This document shows, one piece after another, positions 52,203 through 61,066 of a stretch of DNA of 64,000 bases. Each line of letters opens with the position of its first letter. The stretch's first letter is position 1. Source of the stretch: Streptococcus entericus DSM 14446. Lineage in GTDB: Bacteria; Bacillota; Bacilli; Lactobacillales; Streptococcaceae. Under the pieces are notes generated by a model. That model was not told where the DNA came from, ran no database searches, and saw only the letters and a program-made list of their open reading frames with translations. The stretch spans positions 33,988-97,987 of the forward strand of contig NZ_KB904184.1 of assembly GCF_000380025.1 (NCBI RefSeq), read 5' to 3'. The translations under genes and the position numbers were made by a program.

Positions 52203-53543
52203 TTATCCTCCTTTCAAAGACACCCTGACTGCCTCAATGATGTGGTCTTGAGTGACCGTTTTTGTTTTTAAGCGTTTCATGACTTCCTCATCAATTGTTC
52301 CCTTAGTGATGAGGTGATGAATGATCACAGTTTCTTTTTGACCCTGTCTCCAGAGTCTAGCATTTAATTGTTGGTAAAGCTCTAAGGACCAAGTCAAGCC
52401 AAACCAACAGATAGTGGAACCTCCAGCTTGAAGGTTAAGGCCATGTCCAGAACTAGCTGGATGAATAAGGCCAATGCTAATCTTTCCTTGATTCCAATCA
52501 TCAATCGCCTGACTACTCGTAATAGTTCTAGCTTCTTTAAATCTCTCCTTGAGCCGCTGTAAGTCATGTTTGAACCAGTATGCTACAAGAAGCGGTTTGC
52601 CCTGCATGGCTTCTACCATTTCTTCCAAGACATCCAGTTTCTTATCGTGAAAGGGAAGAACAGCTCCTTCCTCTCCATAGACCGAACCATTAGCCAGCTG
52701 CAAGAGTTTATTAGATAGGCTAGCACTATTGAGGGCATCAATGACTTGGTCTTTTAGTGACACGACCAATTCTTGCTTAAAGGTCTGGTAGAGGCCCTTT
52801 TCTTTAGGGTTCATCTCGACAAGGACCTCATGGTCAATTCGTTCTGGCATTTGGAGATAATCCAAGGCTTTCATGGAAATGGTCATATCAGAAATACGAT
52901 CATAGATGGCATCTTCTGCTCCCTCTTTGGGTTTGTAAGAAAAGACTACCTGTCCATTACGCTTATCTGGTAAAAAATACTGGTCTCGAAACCCTGTGAT
53001 AAATCGTCCTAACCGCTTACCACCATCTAAGATACCAATCTCAGAAAAGAGGTCCATGAGGTTACCAGGTGTTCCTGTTAATCCCACCATTCGTTTGGTG
53101 CTAGCCTGTACACGTCGCAAAGCTTTAAAGCGTTTGGACTGATAAGACTTAAAACTAGAAAGTTCATCAATAATCACCATGTCAAAGTCAAAGAGCTTAT
53201 TGTCAATCAACCAAACCACATTCTCTCGATTGAGGGTATAAAGAAAGGCAGGTTTCCTAAGCGCAGCTCTGCGTTCTTTGTCTGAACCGACTACCACTGA
53301 TAGGGTTAGTCCTGATAAGTGTTCCCACTTCTTTAACTCTTCCTGCCAGGTGTGTTCTGCCACTCGAAGAGGTGCAATGATAAGCACTCGTCTGACCTCG
53401 AAAGAATCTAAAATTAAGTCCCAAAGAGCCGTCAAGGTAATCACCGTTTTCCCAAGTCCCATCTCAAGCATGAGACAAGCAGTTGAGTGACTCTTGATGA
53501 ATTCTGTCGCATAGGTTTGGTAATCATGTGGTTTGTAGGTCAT
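52203..53543 (-). CDS. SNF2-like DEAD/DEAH helicase
   Basis: 446 residues from ATG 53543. Motif I LEMGLGKTVITLTALW, motif II MVIIDELSSFKSYQ (DE), motif III GLTGTPGNLMDLF, and C-terminal ASSGHGLNLQAGGSTICW (V) and QQLNARLWRQGQKE (VI). It is a superfamily 2 SNF2-type translocase, typical of the phage replication module. It overlaps the VRR-NUC gene by about 20 bases. Confidence 0.92.
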   Translation of the reverse strand: MTYKPHDYQTYATEFIKSHSTACLMLEMGLGKTVITLTALWDLILDSFEVRRVLIIAPLRVAEHTWQEELKKWEHLSGLTLSVVVGSDKERRAALRKPAFLYTLNRENVVWLIDNKLFDFDMVIIDELSSFKSYQSKRFKALRRVQASTKRMVGLTGTPGNLMDLFSEIGILDGGKRLGRFITGFRDQYFLPDKRNGQVVFSYKPKEGAEDAIYDRISDMTISMKALDYLQMPERIDHEVLVEMNPKEKGLYQTFKQELVVSLKDQVIDALNSASLSNKLLQLANGSVYGEEGAVLPFHDKKLDVLEEMVEAMQGKPLLVAYWFKHDLQRLKERFKEARTITSSQAIDDWNQGKISIGLIHPASSGHGLNLQAGGSTICWFGLTWSLELYQQLNARLWRQGQKETVIIHHLITKGTIDEEVMKRLKTKTVTQDHIIEAVRVSLKGG

Positions 53544-53805
53544 CCAATACTCCTTCAATTTTTTCTAAGCTGTCCAAAACATAAACCTTAAAGCCCAAGC
53601 TCTTCAACTGCTCTAATCTCCTAACCTGTAAAGGACGAGGAACTTTTCCAGGAGCCTTCACTTCCACAAATCCAAGGCTTCCTTGAGGCAAAAGCACCAG
53701 CCTGTCTGGAATGCCAACCCAAGAAGGCGACGTCAATTTAAGAGCGAGTCCACCTCGATATTTAACTGCTTTCACCAATGCTTCTTCCACAACTTTTTCT
53801 CTCAT
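53524..53805 (-). CDS. VRR-NUC nuclease
   Basis: 93 residues from ATG 53805 (GGAGG upstream). KAVKYRGGLALKLTSPSWVG, IPDRLVLLP and GFVEVKAPGKVPRPLQVRR provide the PD-(D/E)XK core (D in PDR, E-x-K in VEVK) of VRR-NUC nucleases, which cut branched DNA. They often pair with SNF2 helicases in phages. Confidence 0.92.
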   Translation of the reverse strand: MREKVVEEALVKAVKYRGGLALKLTSPSWVGIPDRLVLLPQGSLGFVEVKAPGKVPRPLQVRRLEQLKSLGFKVYVLDSLEKIEGVLDDLQTT

Positions 53806-53823
53806 CACAATCCTCCAATCATC

Positions 53824-54073
53824 AGTTGCCGATGGCGGTTGCCAAAGGGATTGAAATCCTATACGCGTGTACAGGTGTCCGATAACCCCTTTTTCTTATC
53901 ATTACCATTACTCTATTAGAAGAATAGGCAACTAAGGAAACCAAGGACTCAGAAAACCTTATCTGACAAGGAACTTTGTTGGTTGCCGTCTCGGTTGCCT
54001 AACAGCTTTATTGGCTACCTTGGGAAACCAATTCCCCTAAAAAACAAGAGGACTTAGTTGCCTTCTGGCAACC
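53824..54073. other. Iteron-rich region, candidate phage replication origin
   Basis: At least nine copies of a GGTTGCC-like 7-mer or its complement: 53824, 53837, 53927 (GGCAACT), 53981, 53993, 54013 (GGCTACC), 54056 (AGTTGCC) and 54067 (GGCAACC), partly inside the end of the VapE gene. The spacing is about 12-50 bases. It sits between replication genes (VapE and VRR-NUC), as expected for an origin. Apart from the end of VapE I see no gene here. Confidence 0.55.
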
Positions 54074-56414
54074 GTACAAACGCTCGCTGTGTCCCATAAA
54101 GGGCAAACTTCATCTTGCCTGTCGCATTTCCTGTGTACTTGGTCCAACCGCCAATTTTATTCAAAATCCCTTCAATTTCGTAGGAGTCAATCTTTTTCAA
54201 ATTCTGGCGTTCCTTGCCAAAGCACTCGCACCAGATTTCCATAATGCAGACCCGCTCCCTAGTAACTGTCCCTTGACTGCTCTTGCCAAACTCGCCTCCA
54301 GACATAAAGGTTCGCCGCTCATAGAGGTCCATCTGAGACCAATTATCTGGTAATAGTGTATTGAGGTAATCAGCTACAATACCCTCTCTATCATCGGATT
54401 CCATAGCTGCCTGTTGCTCCTGCACCGCTTCTTTGGCCACGCTACCTGTAAGATAGAGGGCTTCACCTTCCTGATAGTAGGTTTTTGCCTCTGCCCACAA
54501 CTGGTCGATATCTGACATCTGCCACGGTTTCTTTTTGCTATCCTTGGTCACCTGTACTGGCCAAAAGCGACGGTTACCTGTCACATCTCGCAAGAAGCCA
54601 CCTTCAGAGTTGGTCGATCCTACAATCACACAGGTTCTTGGGTGACTTTCCACATTGACCCCATAGGCTTGGCGGAACTTGTCATCCTGCCTGGTCACAA
54701 AGGACTTAACCGTCTCCACATCGGTCTTTTTAATCCCGGTCATCTCTGAGATTTCTAAAATCCAGTAACCTTGGAGCTTCTCTGCTGCTGTCTTATCCCT
54801 CATATCAGAGATAGCTAGAGAATCCGAAAACCAGCTACCGCCAAGCTTCAAAAAGAAGGTGGACTTTCCTAGCCCTTGCGGACCATTCAGAACCAAGATA
54901 GAATCAAACTTGATGCCTGGTTCATAGATGCGAGCGATGGCTGCGACCATGGTCTTTCGCATCACCGCTCGTGTGTAGGGAGTGTCCTTAGCCCCCATGT
55001 AATCAATGAGCAGGTGCTCAATCCGCTCAACCCCATCCCAGACCAAGGGTTCTAGGTATTCCTTGATTGGATGATAAGTCCGCTCTGCGGTCACCACCGC
55101 AAGGAGAGCATCCTTGAACTTAGTTGGTGACCAGATGCCATAAACACGCTCAAAGTAGAGCTTGGCATTGGCAAGGTCTGAGTCGTTCCAGCCACCCTTG
55201 ACTTGCTTCCAAGGGAGTGGCCCTTTGACATCGATGATGTGCTTGAACTCGTTGTAGACGATATTCTGGAGGTTAGGATCATAGCGAATAATGGTTGCGA
55301 TATTGGAGAGGGTGTCTTTGACCTTCCCTGTCTTATCCAACTCCAGTTGGGTCTGCCAGTTGGGGTCATCTTGAAAGTCTAGCCTCGCTTGTTCTAAACG
55401 CTCCTTGGCAAGAACTTCCTTGGTAACATCATCTTTTAGGACCAAATCTTGCATAGCCTTAAACGATGGCTGCTTACTAGTGTCCTTTTGTCCCCCATCG
55501 TCTCGATCCCCAAAGAGGTGGAGTCGCACCAAGTCAAAGCTGGACAAGAGTCTCCCTCCGTAAGGGTCTGTCGCATGGTGACTGTAGGCAAACTTATCCT
55601 CATAGATGACAACACCACCACTGGTGGTCGCATGGACGTAGTCGTAACGCCCAGGATAGCTAGAGGGGTGGTAAATGTCTGAAAGGAAGGTTGCGATGGC
55701 AGCCGTGATGGGATAGGCTCGGTTAAAAGCTCCAATCAATCCTGTCTTTTCTAGAGGGTCAGCTTGTCGATTAATGGCCCGCTCCATCAGCTTGGTCTGG
55801 CGACTAGAAACTGGCCAAGACTTGGTGTCCTTCCAGTTGGTATAGCGAGCGAGCACCTGGTCTGGATTAAGGAGTTCTCCAGCCAATTTGTGAAAAACAA
55901 ATTCTCCATCCTGTGATGTCGATGGCCAGTACATAAGCCGACTTGGCTCATAGGTGGTATCGTCAAAGAGCTCAATGCCAATATCCTCGGCAACTTTTCG
56001 ACTAACCGCTTGGTATTCCTCGGCACTCACTTCTCTTGATAGGGGAACGATGAGCCGCAATCGTGGATTCTGAGGACTATGCTTATGGGTAGAATAAAGG
56101 TAAGCCTTGTGGTCAAATAAGAGCTTCAACTCCTCGATAATTCCAACCGTCGCAAAGTCCATATCAAGGGTTAGAGCAGAGCGGCTAATCACCGCATCCT
56201 TCTTGCGTCTGCCGTCCTTGAGTCTGCCCAAGACAAAGCCTCCGACATCTTTGATGTCATCTTGTTTGGACTTTGGCAAGGACGCATACTCCGCTACGGT
56301 TTCTGCCGTGCGAATGGTCGTCGCAATCCGTGCCTCAAATTGCTCAAAACTGTAGGTTGTTTGCGTCCAAACCTTATCTGTTCGTTTGTTTCCTAATGAA
56401 ATATGTAACGCCAT
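54054..56414 (-). CDS. Virulence-associated E (VapE) primase/helicase
   Basis: 786 residues. The N-terminal part (LTLDMDFATVGIIEELKLLF, RLIVPLSREVSAEEYQ) resembles a primase-polymerase-like domain; the C-terminal part is the VapE superfamily 3 ATPase with LNGPQGLGKSTFFLKLGG (Walker A) and WILEISEMTGI (Walker B), then TNSEGGFLRDVTGNRRFWPV. It should prime and unwind phage DNA at the origin. ATG 56414 follows AAGGAGAAG. Confidence 0.92.
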   Translation of the reverse strand: MALHISLGNKRTDKVWTQTTYSFEQFEARIATTIRTAETVAEYASLPKSKQDDIKDVGGFVLGRLKDGRRKKDAVISRSALTLDMDFATVGIIEELKLLFDHKAYLYSTHKHSPQNPRLRLIVPLSREVSAEEYQAVSRKVAEDIGIELFDDTTYEPSRLMYWPSTSQDGEFVFHKLAGELLNPDQVLARYTNWKDTKSWPVSSRQTKLMERAINRQADPLEKTGLIGAFNRAYPITAAIATFLSDIYHPSSYPGRYDYVHATTSGGVVIYEDKFAYSHHATDPYGGRLLSSFDLVRLHLFGDRDDGGQKDTSKQPSFKAMQDLVLKDDVTKEVLAKERLEQARLDFQDDPNWQTQLELDKTGKVKDTLSNIATIIRYDPNLQNIVYNEFKHIIDVKGPLPWKQVKGGWNDSDLANAKLYFERVYGIWSPTKFKDALLAVVTAERTYHPIKEYLEPLVWDGVERIEHLLIDYMGAKDTPYTRAVMRKTMVAAIARIYEPGIKFDSILVLNGPQGLGKSTFFLKLGGSWFSDSLAISDMRDKTAAEKLQGYWILEISEMTGIKKTDVETVKSFVTRQDDKFRQAYGVNVESHPRTCVIVGSTNSEGGFLRDVTGNRRFWPVQVTKDSKKKPWQMSDIDQLWAEAKTYYQEGEALYLTGSVAKEAVQEQQAAMESDDREGIVADYLNTLLPDNWSQMDLYERRTFMSGGEFGKSSQGTVTRERVCIMEIWCECFGKERQNLKKIDSYEIEGILNKIGGWTKYTGNATGKMKFALYGTQRAFVRLPEGN

Positions 56415-56423
56415 GTCTTCTCC

Positions 56424-58361
56424 TTAATCTTTCTGATAAAAATCACAGGCATAGCCATCTGCTCGCAAAGGTAGCCCTTCTGCCCATTTTGGTTTCGTCG
56501 CAAGGAGGTCACAGACCTCTTGGACATCGACTGCTTCTGTTGGGACTTCAACTACCGCTTCATCATGAACATGCAAGACGATTGAAAAGCCTGCTTGATC
56601 CAAAACCAACATGCCGTGTGCCAAAAGGTCACGGGCAATCGCCTGGACAATGTTTTCCACTAACTTTGGACCATAGGTATCAATCCGTGTCCATTTCTTG
56701 TTTTCTCCAATTCCCTCATAAGTCATGCCTAATTTCCCAAAGGCATTCATTTCCAATCTCGGCTTCACATAAGACAAACGCCGCCCTGATGGTAGGGTGA
56801 TAAAGAATATCCCTGACTCATAAGAGAAGGTCAAGCCATATAGATGTTGGGACTGCTTGGTCTTTAAGATCTCTTTGGCAGCTTGGTCAATGGCCCACCA
56901 AAAGGCCACAATGTGTGGATTGGCTTGTCGCCATTGCGTGACCAAGGGTTGGAGTTCATCCTCCTCCATACCCATATCAAGTGCTCCCATAGCGGTGAGT
57001 GCACCAACTGAACCACCATAACCGAGTGCCAGCTCCGCAATCTTTCCTTTCTGTCTCAAGTGGCTATTGAGGCCGTGCTTTTCAACGGGTATGCCGAACA
57101 TAGCACTGGCAGAGGCACAGTAGATATCACCACCTTCTTCAAACACCTGTAACCGCCAGTCCTCACCTGACAACCAGGCAAGAACTCTAGCTTCAATGGC
57201 CGCATAGTCCGCAACCACAAACTGGTGACCTTCTTTTGGGATAAAAGCAGTTCGAATCAACTCAGACAGAACATTTGGGACATTCTCATAGAGAATATCC
57301 AAGGTTTCAAAGGCTCCTTCTTTGACCAAGGTTCTCGCAAGGGCTAGGTCCGCTAATTTGTTCTGAGGGAGGTTTTGAACCTGGACCAAGCGACCAGCCC
57401 AGCGGCCGGTACGGTTAGCCCCATAAAACTGCAAGAGACCATGAACTCGTCCTGCATGGGTGACGCAGCGTTCAATCGCCTGGTATTTTTTGACGGAGGT
57501 CTTTGATAACAATAGGCGAAGTTTTAACATCTCAAGCACCTCACCATCCTCCTCCTTCATCTGCATTTGAATGGATTTCTTATTGAGCGAGTCCATAAAG
57601 ACGCCTCTTGTTTCTAGCCACTCTTTAACCTGGGCAACTGAGTTGGGATTCTCAAGACCTGATAATTCATAGGCCCTAGTCGTCACTTGGTCTTTATAAG
57701 CCAAGTCACAGGCAATGGCTTGATTAACTAATGCTAGATCCACCCGAACCCCTCTATCATTGATGGTTTGATCCAGGGCATAGTAAGCCTGTTCTATTTG
57801 AGAAAGTGGGAACCGAGAAAGTTTCTCTCGTATGTCTCGTTCAGCCTCCACATCTCGCCTGCAATAGAATTTGAAATCCTGCCATAGGTCTGGGAGATGA
57901 TGAGGGAGGTTGCGTTCTCTCATACCATTTGCTTTGGTTGGGCGACAAGGTACACAGAAGGTGCGAATGAGTTCCTTGCCCTCTTCTAACTTCTGGTGAC
58001 TGATATTAAGAGTCCGTCCCACCAAGGCAAGTGTCTGAGGTAATGCAAGGGATGCGGCTTGAACAGCGGTGCACTGCCATGACGAGGCAGAGTAGGACTC
58101 TTGAAACCATGTAGATAAGCAGACCCGCTCGAAATTAGCGTTAAATGCCGTTTTTATCACCCCTTCATCTCCTAACATCTCTCTAATAGAAGCTGGCAAT
58201 TCCTCCCCACAAGCCAAATCCACAACTGTCACAGGCTCATCATCAATCGCATAAGCCACAAGCAACACTTCAAATTGAGGGCTATCCACATAGCGGTAAA
58301 CACCAGACTTAAGCAAGTCCACATCGGAATAGGTTTCAATGTCTAAAGACAAGACGGTCAT
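56424..58361 (-). CDS. Family A DNA polymerase (phage)
   Basis: 645 residues from ATG 58361. A 3'-5' exonuclease-type domain (VLSLDIETYSDVDLLKSGVY, KFYCRRDVEAER) precedes the polymerase domain with motif A FVVADYAAIEARVLAWLSGE, motif B ALGYGGSVGALTAMGA and motif C LHVHDEAVVEV. This is the phage replicative polymerase. It ends nine bases before VapE. Confidence 0.95.
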   Translation of the reverse strand: MTVLSLDIETYSDVDLLKSGVYRYVDSPQFEVLLVAYAIDDEPVTVVDLACGEELPASIREMLGDEGVIKTAFNANFERVCLSTWFQESYSASSWQCTAVQAASLALPQTLALVGRTLNISHQKLEEGKELIRTFCVPCRPTKANGMRERNLPHHLPDLWQDFKFYCRRDVEAERDIREKLSRFPLSQIEQAYYALDQTINDRGVRVDLALVNQAIACDLAYKDQVTTRAYELSGLENPNSVAQVKEWLETRGVFMDSLNKKSIQMQMKEEDGEVLEMLKLRLLLSKTSVKKYQAIERCVTHAGRVHGLLQFYGANRTGRWAGRLVQVQNLPQNKLADLALARTLVKEGAFETLDILYENVPNVLSELIRTAFIPKEGHQFVVADYAAIEARVLAWLSGEDWRLQVFEEGGDIYCASASAMFGIPVEKHGLNSHLRQKGKIAELALGYGGSVGALTAMGALDMGMEEDELQPLVTQWRQANPHIVAFWWAIDQAAKEILKTKQSQHLYGLTFSYESGIFFITLPSGRRLSYVKPRLEMNAFGKLGMTYEGIGENKKWTRIDTYGPKLVENIVQAIARDLLAHGMLVLDQAGFSIVLHVHDEAVVEVPTEAVDVQEVCDLLATKPKWAEGLPLRADGYACDFYQKD

Positions 58362-58404
58362 AAGGCCTCCTTTATAAGTAAGTGGGGACAAAGCCCCATC
58401 GCCA

Positions 58405-58938
58405 TTAGGCTAGAAAATCATCATCAGATAAGGTTGAAAACTCATCCTCCGCTCGCATACGACCGCCAAGAACATCGCCATCACGGAGTTTTTGAACATT
58501 ACCAAGCCCTGCCGCAACACCTCGGTTACCGTTTGAGTTAAAGCCATAGAAGGTCACAGACACTCGACCATAACAACCTGAGTAGACTTCTGTCTGGTCA
58601 AGAATTGGTTGAACTTGGCTATCGACCACCTGCGGTTTTTGTTTCGAATTACAGTTGATGAAATAGCTATTCTGGTAAGCTTCATCATCTGGTCGGTCAA
58701 TGTCCCCATCACGAAGAGGGAGTTTGAGATTGGCTGGAATCTTCCCACCAAATTTTGAAATGGCTTCTTGTTTAGCCACTTCAATGGCCTGCTTAATTTT
58801 ATTGAGGGTCGCTGTATCACTCTTTGGAATAATCAGAGAGACCGAATACTTGGGTTCAGACCCATTGATGGATTGTGGCTCCCAAATGTTCACATACGAG
58901 AGACGACCTGCAATAATCACTTTTGTTTCTTTTGACAT
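58405..58938 (-). CDS. DUF2815 protein (phage ssDNA-binding-like)
   Basis: 177 residues from ATG 58938 with GGAGG upstream. VIIAGRLSYVNIWEPQSING, YSVSLIIPKSDTATLNKIKQ, DEAYQNSYFINCNSK and YSGCYGRVSVTFYGFN are features of DUF2815, which lies beside DNA polymerase and DUF2800 in phages and is thought to have an OB-like single-strand-binding role. The acidic tail (LSDDDFLA) resembles SSB tips. Role inferred. Confidence 0.85.
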   Translation of the reverse strand: MSKETKVIIAGRLSYVNIWEPQSINGSEPKYSVSLIIPKSDTATLNKIKQAIEVAKQEAISKFGGKIPANLKLPLRDGDIDRPDDEAYQNSYFINCNSKQKPQVVDSQVQPILDQTEVYSGCYGRVSVTFYGFNSNGNRGVAAGLGNVQKLRDGDVLGGRMRAEDEFSTLSDDDFLA

Positions 58939-58939
58939 C

Positions 58940-60064
58940 TTAATTTCCTCCAAAATCTTCCGTAGCACTTGAGAGTGCTTGACGTTTATCTGTATCAGGG
59001 ACAAGACTGATCTTGCCCTTTGGTTTGGTCACAAGGTGACCGAATACCCGGTTAAATTCTTTCTTGCCGAGACGCTTTTCCAGTTCCGTTAAAGAGACAA
59101 GAGACTGGGTATAGATATCCGTAACCCCTTCTTTTTCCGCTACTTCAATAACTGCTTTGTCATTACTAAACTTACGGTTACTCCTTCCCTGAACCAATTT
59201 GAAGCCTGACCAGTTCTTTCCTGACTCTAGAGCCACCTTGGTCGCATAATCCTTGACCTCCGTAGCCCATTTAACCAAGTCATCCACATGAGGTAGGATG
59301 GCTTCAATCTCTGCATCTGTTAATAAATACGGCGAGGCCAATTGATACTGATGCAAATTTTGATGCCAATCATGACGAGCACGCAGCACAGCATTACAAG
59401 GAGAGAATTGACACCAGGGGCCATAGGTAATTTCCCCTTCACCCTTAAAGGCTAATTCTGCTTGAGGCTTCACCACCTCTTCTGCCCATTTCAACAAGTC
59501 TTGTCGGGTCATGATGCTGGTGGAGACATTACCCTTTCTTGGTTGAAAGATGGTCATCTTTATTTCCACAATATCATAGAGGGCATCAAAAAGTTCCAAA
59601 GCTCCAAGAGCGTAGAGCCGCATCTGGGAATTGTTCTCACTATCTACCAGAACTCCTTTGCCATACTTAAAGTCAATAACATGGAGACTATTGTCGGCCA
59701 CGATAATGGCATCTGCCGTCCCAAACCCTTCTGGAACATAGTTGGAGAAATCAACCCGTTGTTCGATAATAAAGATGGGGTCAGGAGTGACTTGTTTAGC
59801 CTGGGTCATCTCATCACTGATATAGGCCACATAGTCATCCGTATGCATATCCATGTCTGGATCAATCTCCCCTTCAGGCAGCTGGCTGTCCTCTCTCAGA
59901 GCTAAACGTAGTTTATGTTCCGCAAGCGCATGGGCCAATGTCCCCTCCTGAGCTGCAGGGCTCGTCGGATGCTCAAAGAACTCCTCCAAGCGAGCTATCG
60001 GTGGTACAGTCAACCAACGGTGACTGGATGATGCTGACAAGAGAGCGTGTTGTTTATCTGTCAT
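58940..60064 (-). CDS. DUF2800 RecB-like nuclease
   Basis: 374 residues from ATG 60064. ALLSASSSHRWLTVPPIARL, GTLAHALAEHKL, FGTADAIIVADNSLHVIDFK and YGKGVLVDSENNSQMRLYAL give the RecB-type nuclease core (E, D-x-D, D-F-K, Q-x-x-x-Y). A cysteine near the end (CQFSPCNAVLRARH) may help an Fe-S cluster. Its stop overlaps the ribosome site of DUF2815. Likely role in phage recombination. Confidence 0.88.
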   Translation of the reverse strand: MTDKQHALLSASSSHRWLTVPPIARLEEFFEHPTSPAAQEGTLAHALAEHKLRLALREDSQLPEGEIDPDMDMHTDDYVAYISDEMTQAKQVTPDPIFIIEQRVDFSNYVPEGFGTADAIIVADNSLHVIDFKYGKGVLVDSENNSQMRLYALGALELFDALYDIVEIKMTIFQPRKGNVSTSIMTRQDLLKWAEEVVKPQAELAFKGEGEITYGPWCQFSPCNAVLRARHDWHQNLHQYQLASPYLLTDAEIEAILPHVDDLVKWATEVKDYATKVALESGKNWSGFKLVQGRSNRKFSNDKAVIEVAEKEGVTDIYTQSLVSLTELEKRLGKKEFNRVFGHLVTKPKGKISLVPDTDKRQALSSATEDFGGN

Positions 60065-60065
60065 A

Positions 60066-60386
60066 CTAGAGTCCTTTCGCATCTTCAAGGAGGCTAGGAT
60101 AGAGATTCACCTCGACTTCTGAGAGCTTGTTAGCTCGATACCGCTGCAAGAGTTCACGGACCTTATCCGTTTTACCGGCCTGTGATTTCTCAGCTAGAAC
60201 TTTACGGATGTCTTCAATCGCAACGCTCACAGTTGGCTCTTCTACTCCCTGTGCTGTTTCCGTAACTTCAGTTGCTTGAACTGATTCTGGAGCGACACGT
60301 TCCACTCCCTGGCACAGGTCTTCTAAACTATCTGCCAGATTTCGTAAATGGCCAATGACTAGGCTTAATTGTTTCATGTTTCCCAT
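60066..60386 (-). CDS. Hypothetical phage replication-module protein
   Basis: 106 residues, acidic and mostly helical (MGNMKQLSLVIGHLRNLADS, VSVAIEDIRKVLAEKSQAGK, ELLQRYRANKLSEVEVNLY). AAGGAGG seven bases before ATG 60386. Phages often have this kind of gene before DUF2800; database labels vary and no function is known. Confidence 0.75.
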   Translation of the reverse strand: MGNMKQLSLVIGHLRNLADSLEDLCQGVERVAPESVQATEVTETAQGVEEPTVSVAIEDIRKVLAEKSQAGKTDKVRELLQRYRANKLSEVEVNLYPSLLEDAKGL

Positions 60387-60398
60387 AGGTAGACCTCC

Positions 60399-60860
60399 TT
60401 ATCCAAATACCTTGTCCCAAAATGAGGACTCTTTTTCCCGCAAGCGGCTATGACCATCTTCTGCATAAACCACGTTATGACCACTACAATGAAGGGCAAA
60501 GTTCCGCTCTACTCGGTCATCAATGTCCATAGTTCTCGGATTGATGGCTTGCCCATTCTCATGAAAGAGGCGAAAAGGAATGCCATATTCTTTTGCGGCT
60601 GAAATTTCGTAGCTCATGCCTTTAGAAATCACTGGACCAAAGACCCAAATTTCATCACACCGCCTGAGGACTTCACGACTCATGGTCAGCCCCTTGATGC
60701 GGTCATCAGGGTTATTATCATCAAGGAACTGGGGAAACAGAAGATGGGAGGCGAGAGGTGTAAATCCTTGCTTCATAGCCTGTCGACAATAGCTTCTTGC
60801 CTTCTTCTCGTTTTCAGTAACTCGCCCTCGATAAGGCGAACAAATAAAGACTGTTTTCAT
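60399..60860 (-). CDS. DUF4406-like, nucleoside deoxyribosyltransferase-fold protein
   Basis: 153 residues from ATG 60860 (the frame extends farther upstream without support). KTVFICSPYRGRVTENEKKA, then CRQAMKQGFTPLASHLLFPQ and MSREVLRRCDEIWVFGPVIS KGM fit the Rossmann-like 2-deoxyribosyltransferase fold of DUF4406/DUF7768. The nucleotide-binding start F-x-C-S-P-Y-R-G and the acidic D-E-I-W are clear. Possible role in phage nucleotide metabolism. Confidence 0.8.
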   Translation of the reverse strand: MKTVFICSPYRGRVTENEKKARSYCRQAMKQGFTPLASHLLFPQFLDDNNPDDRIKGLTMSREVLRRCDEIWVFGPVISKGMSYEISAAKEYGIPFRLFHENGQAINPRTMDIDDRVERNFALHCSGHNVVYAEDGHSRLREKESSFWDKVFG

Positions 60861-61039
60861 TGATTGGTTATCCGTTCTAAAAATTTTTGGAGTTACTAGG
60901 GATGGCCATCTCCAACTCACAAGACTAGTATATAGCCAAATCCAAAACCCAAAACGGACATGTTGGTGTCCCCTTGTAATCGCCTATAACATTGTGAGTT
61001 CCCCCTCTTTTTACTGATAGACATGCCTAAAAACACAAA

Positions 61040-61065
61040 AAAACGGACACGAGCATGTCCGTTTT
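61040..61065 (-). terminator. Terminator of the metallopeptidase gene
   Basis: Perfect arms AAAACGGACA and TGTCCGTTTT around CGAGCA; on the minus strand the stem runs into TTTTTTTGTGTTTT. The rest of 60861-61039 shows another CGGACATG near 60955 but no gene. Confidence 0.9.
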
Positions 61066-61066
61066 A

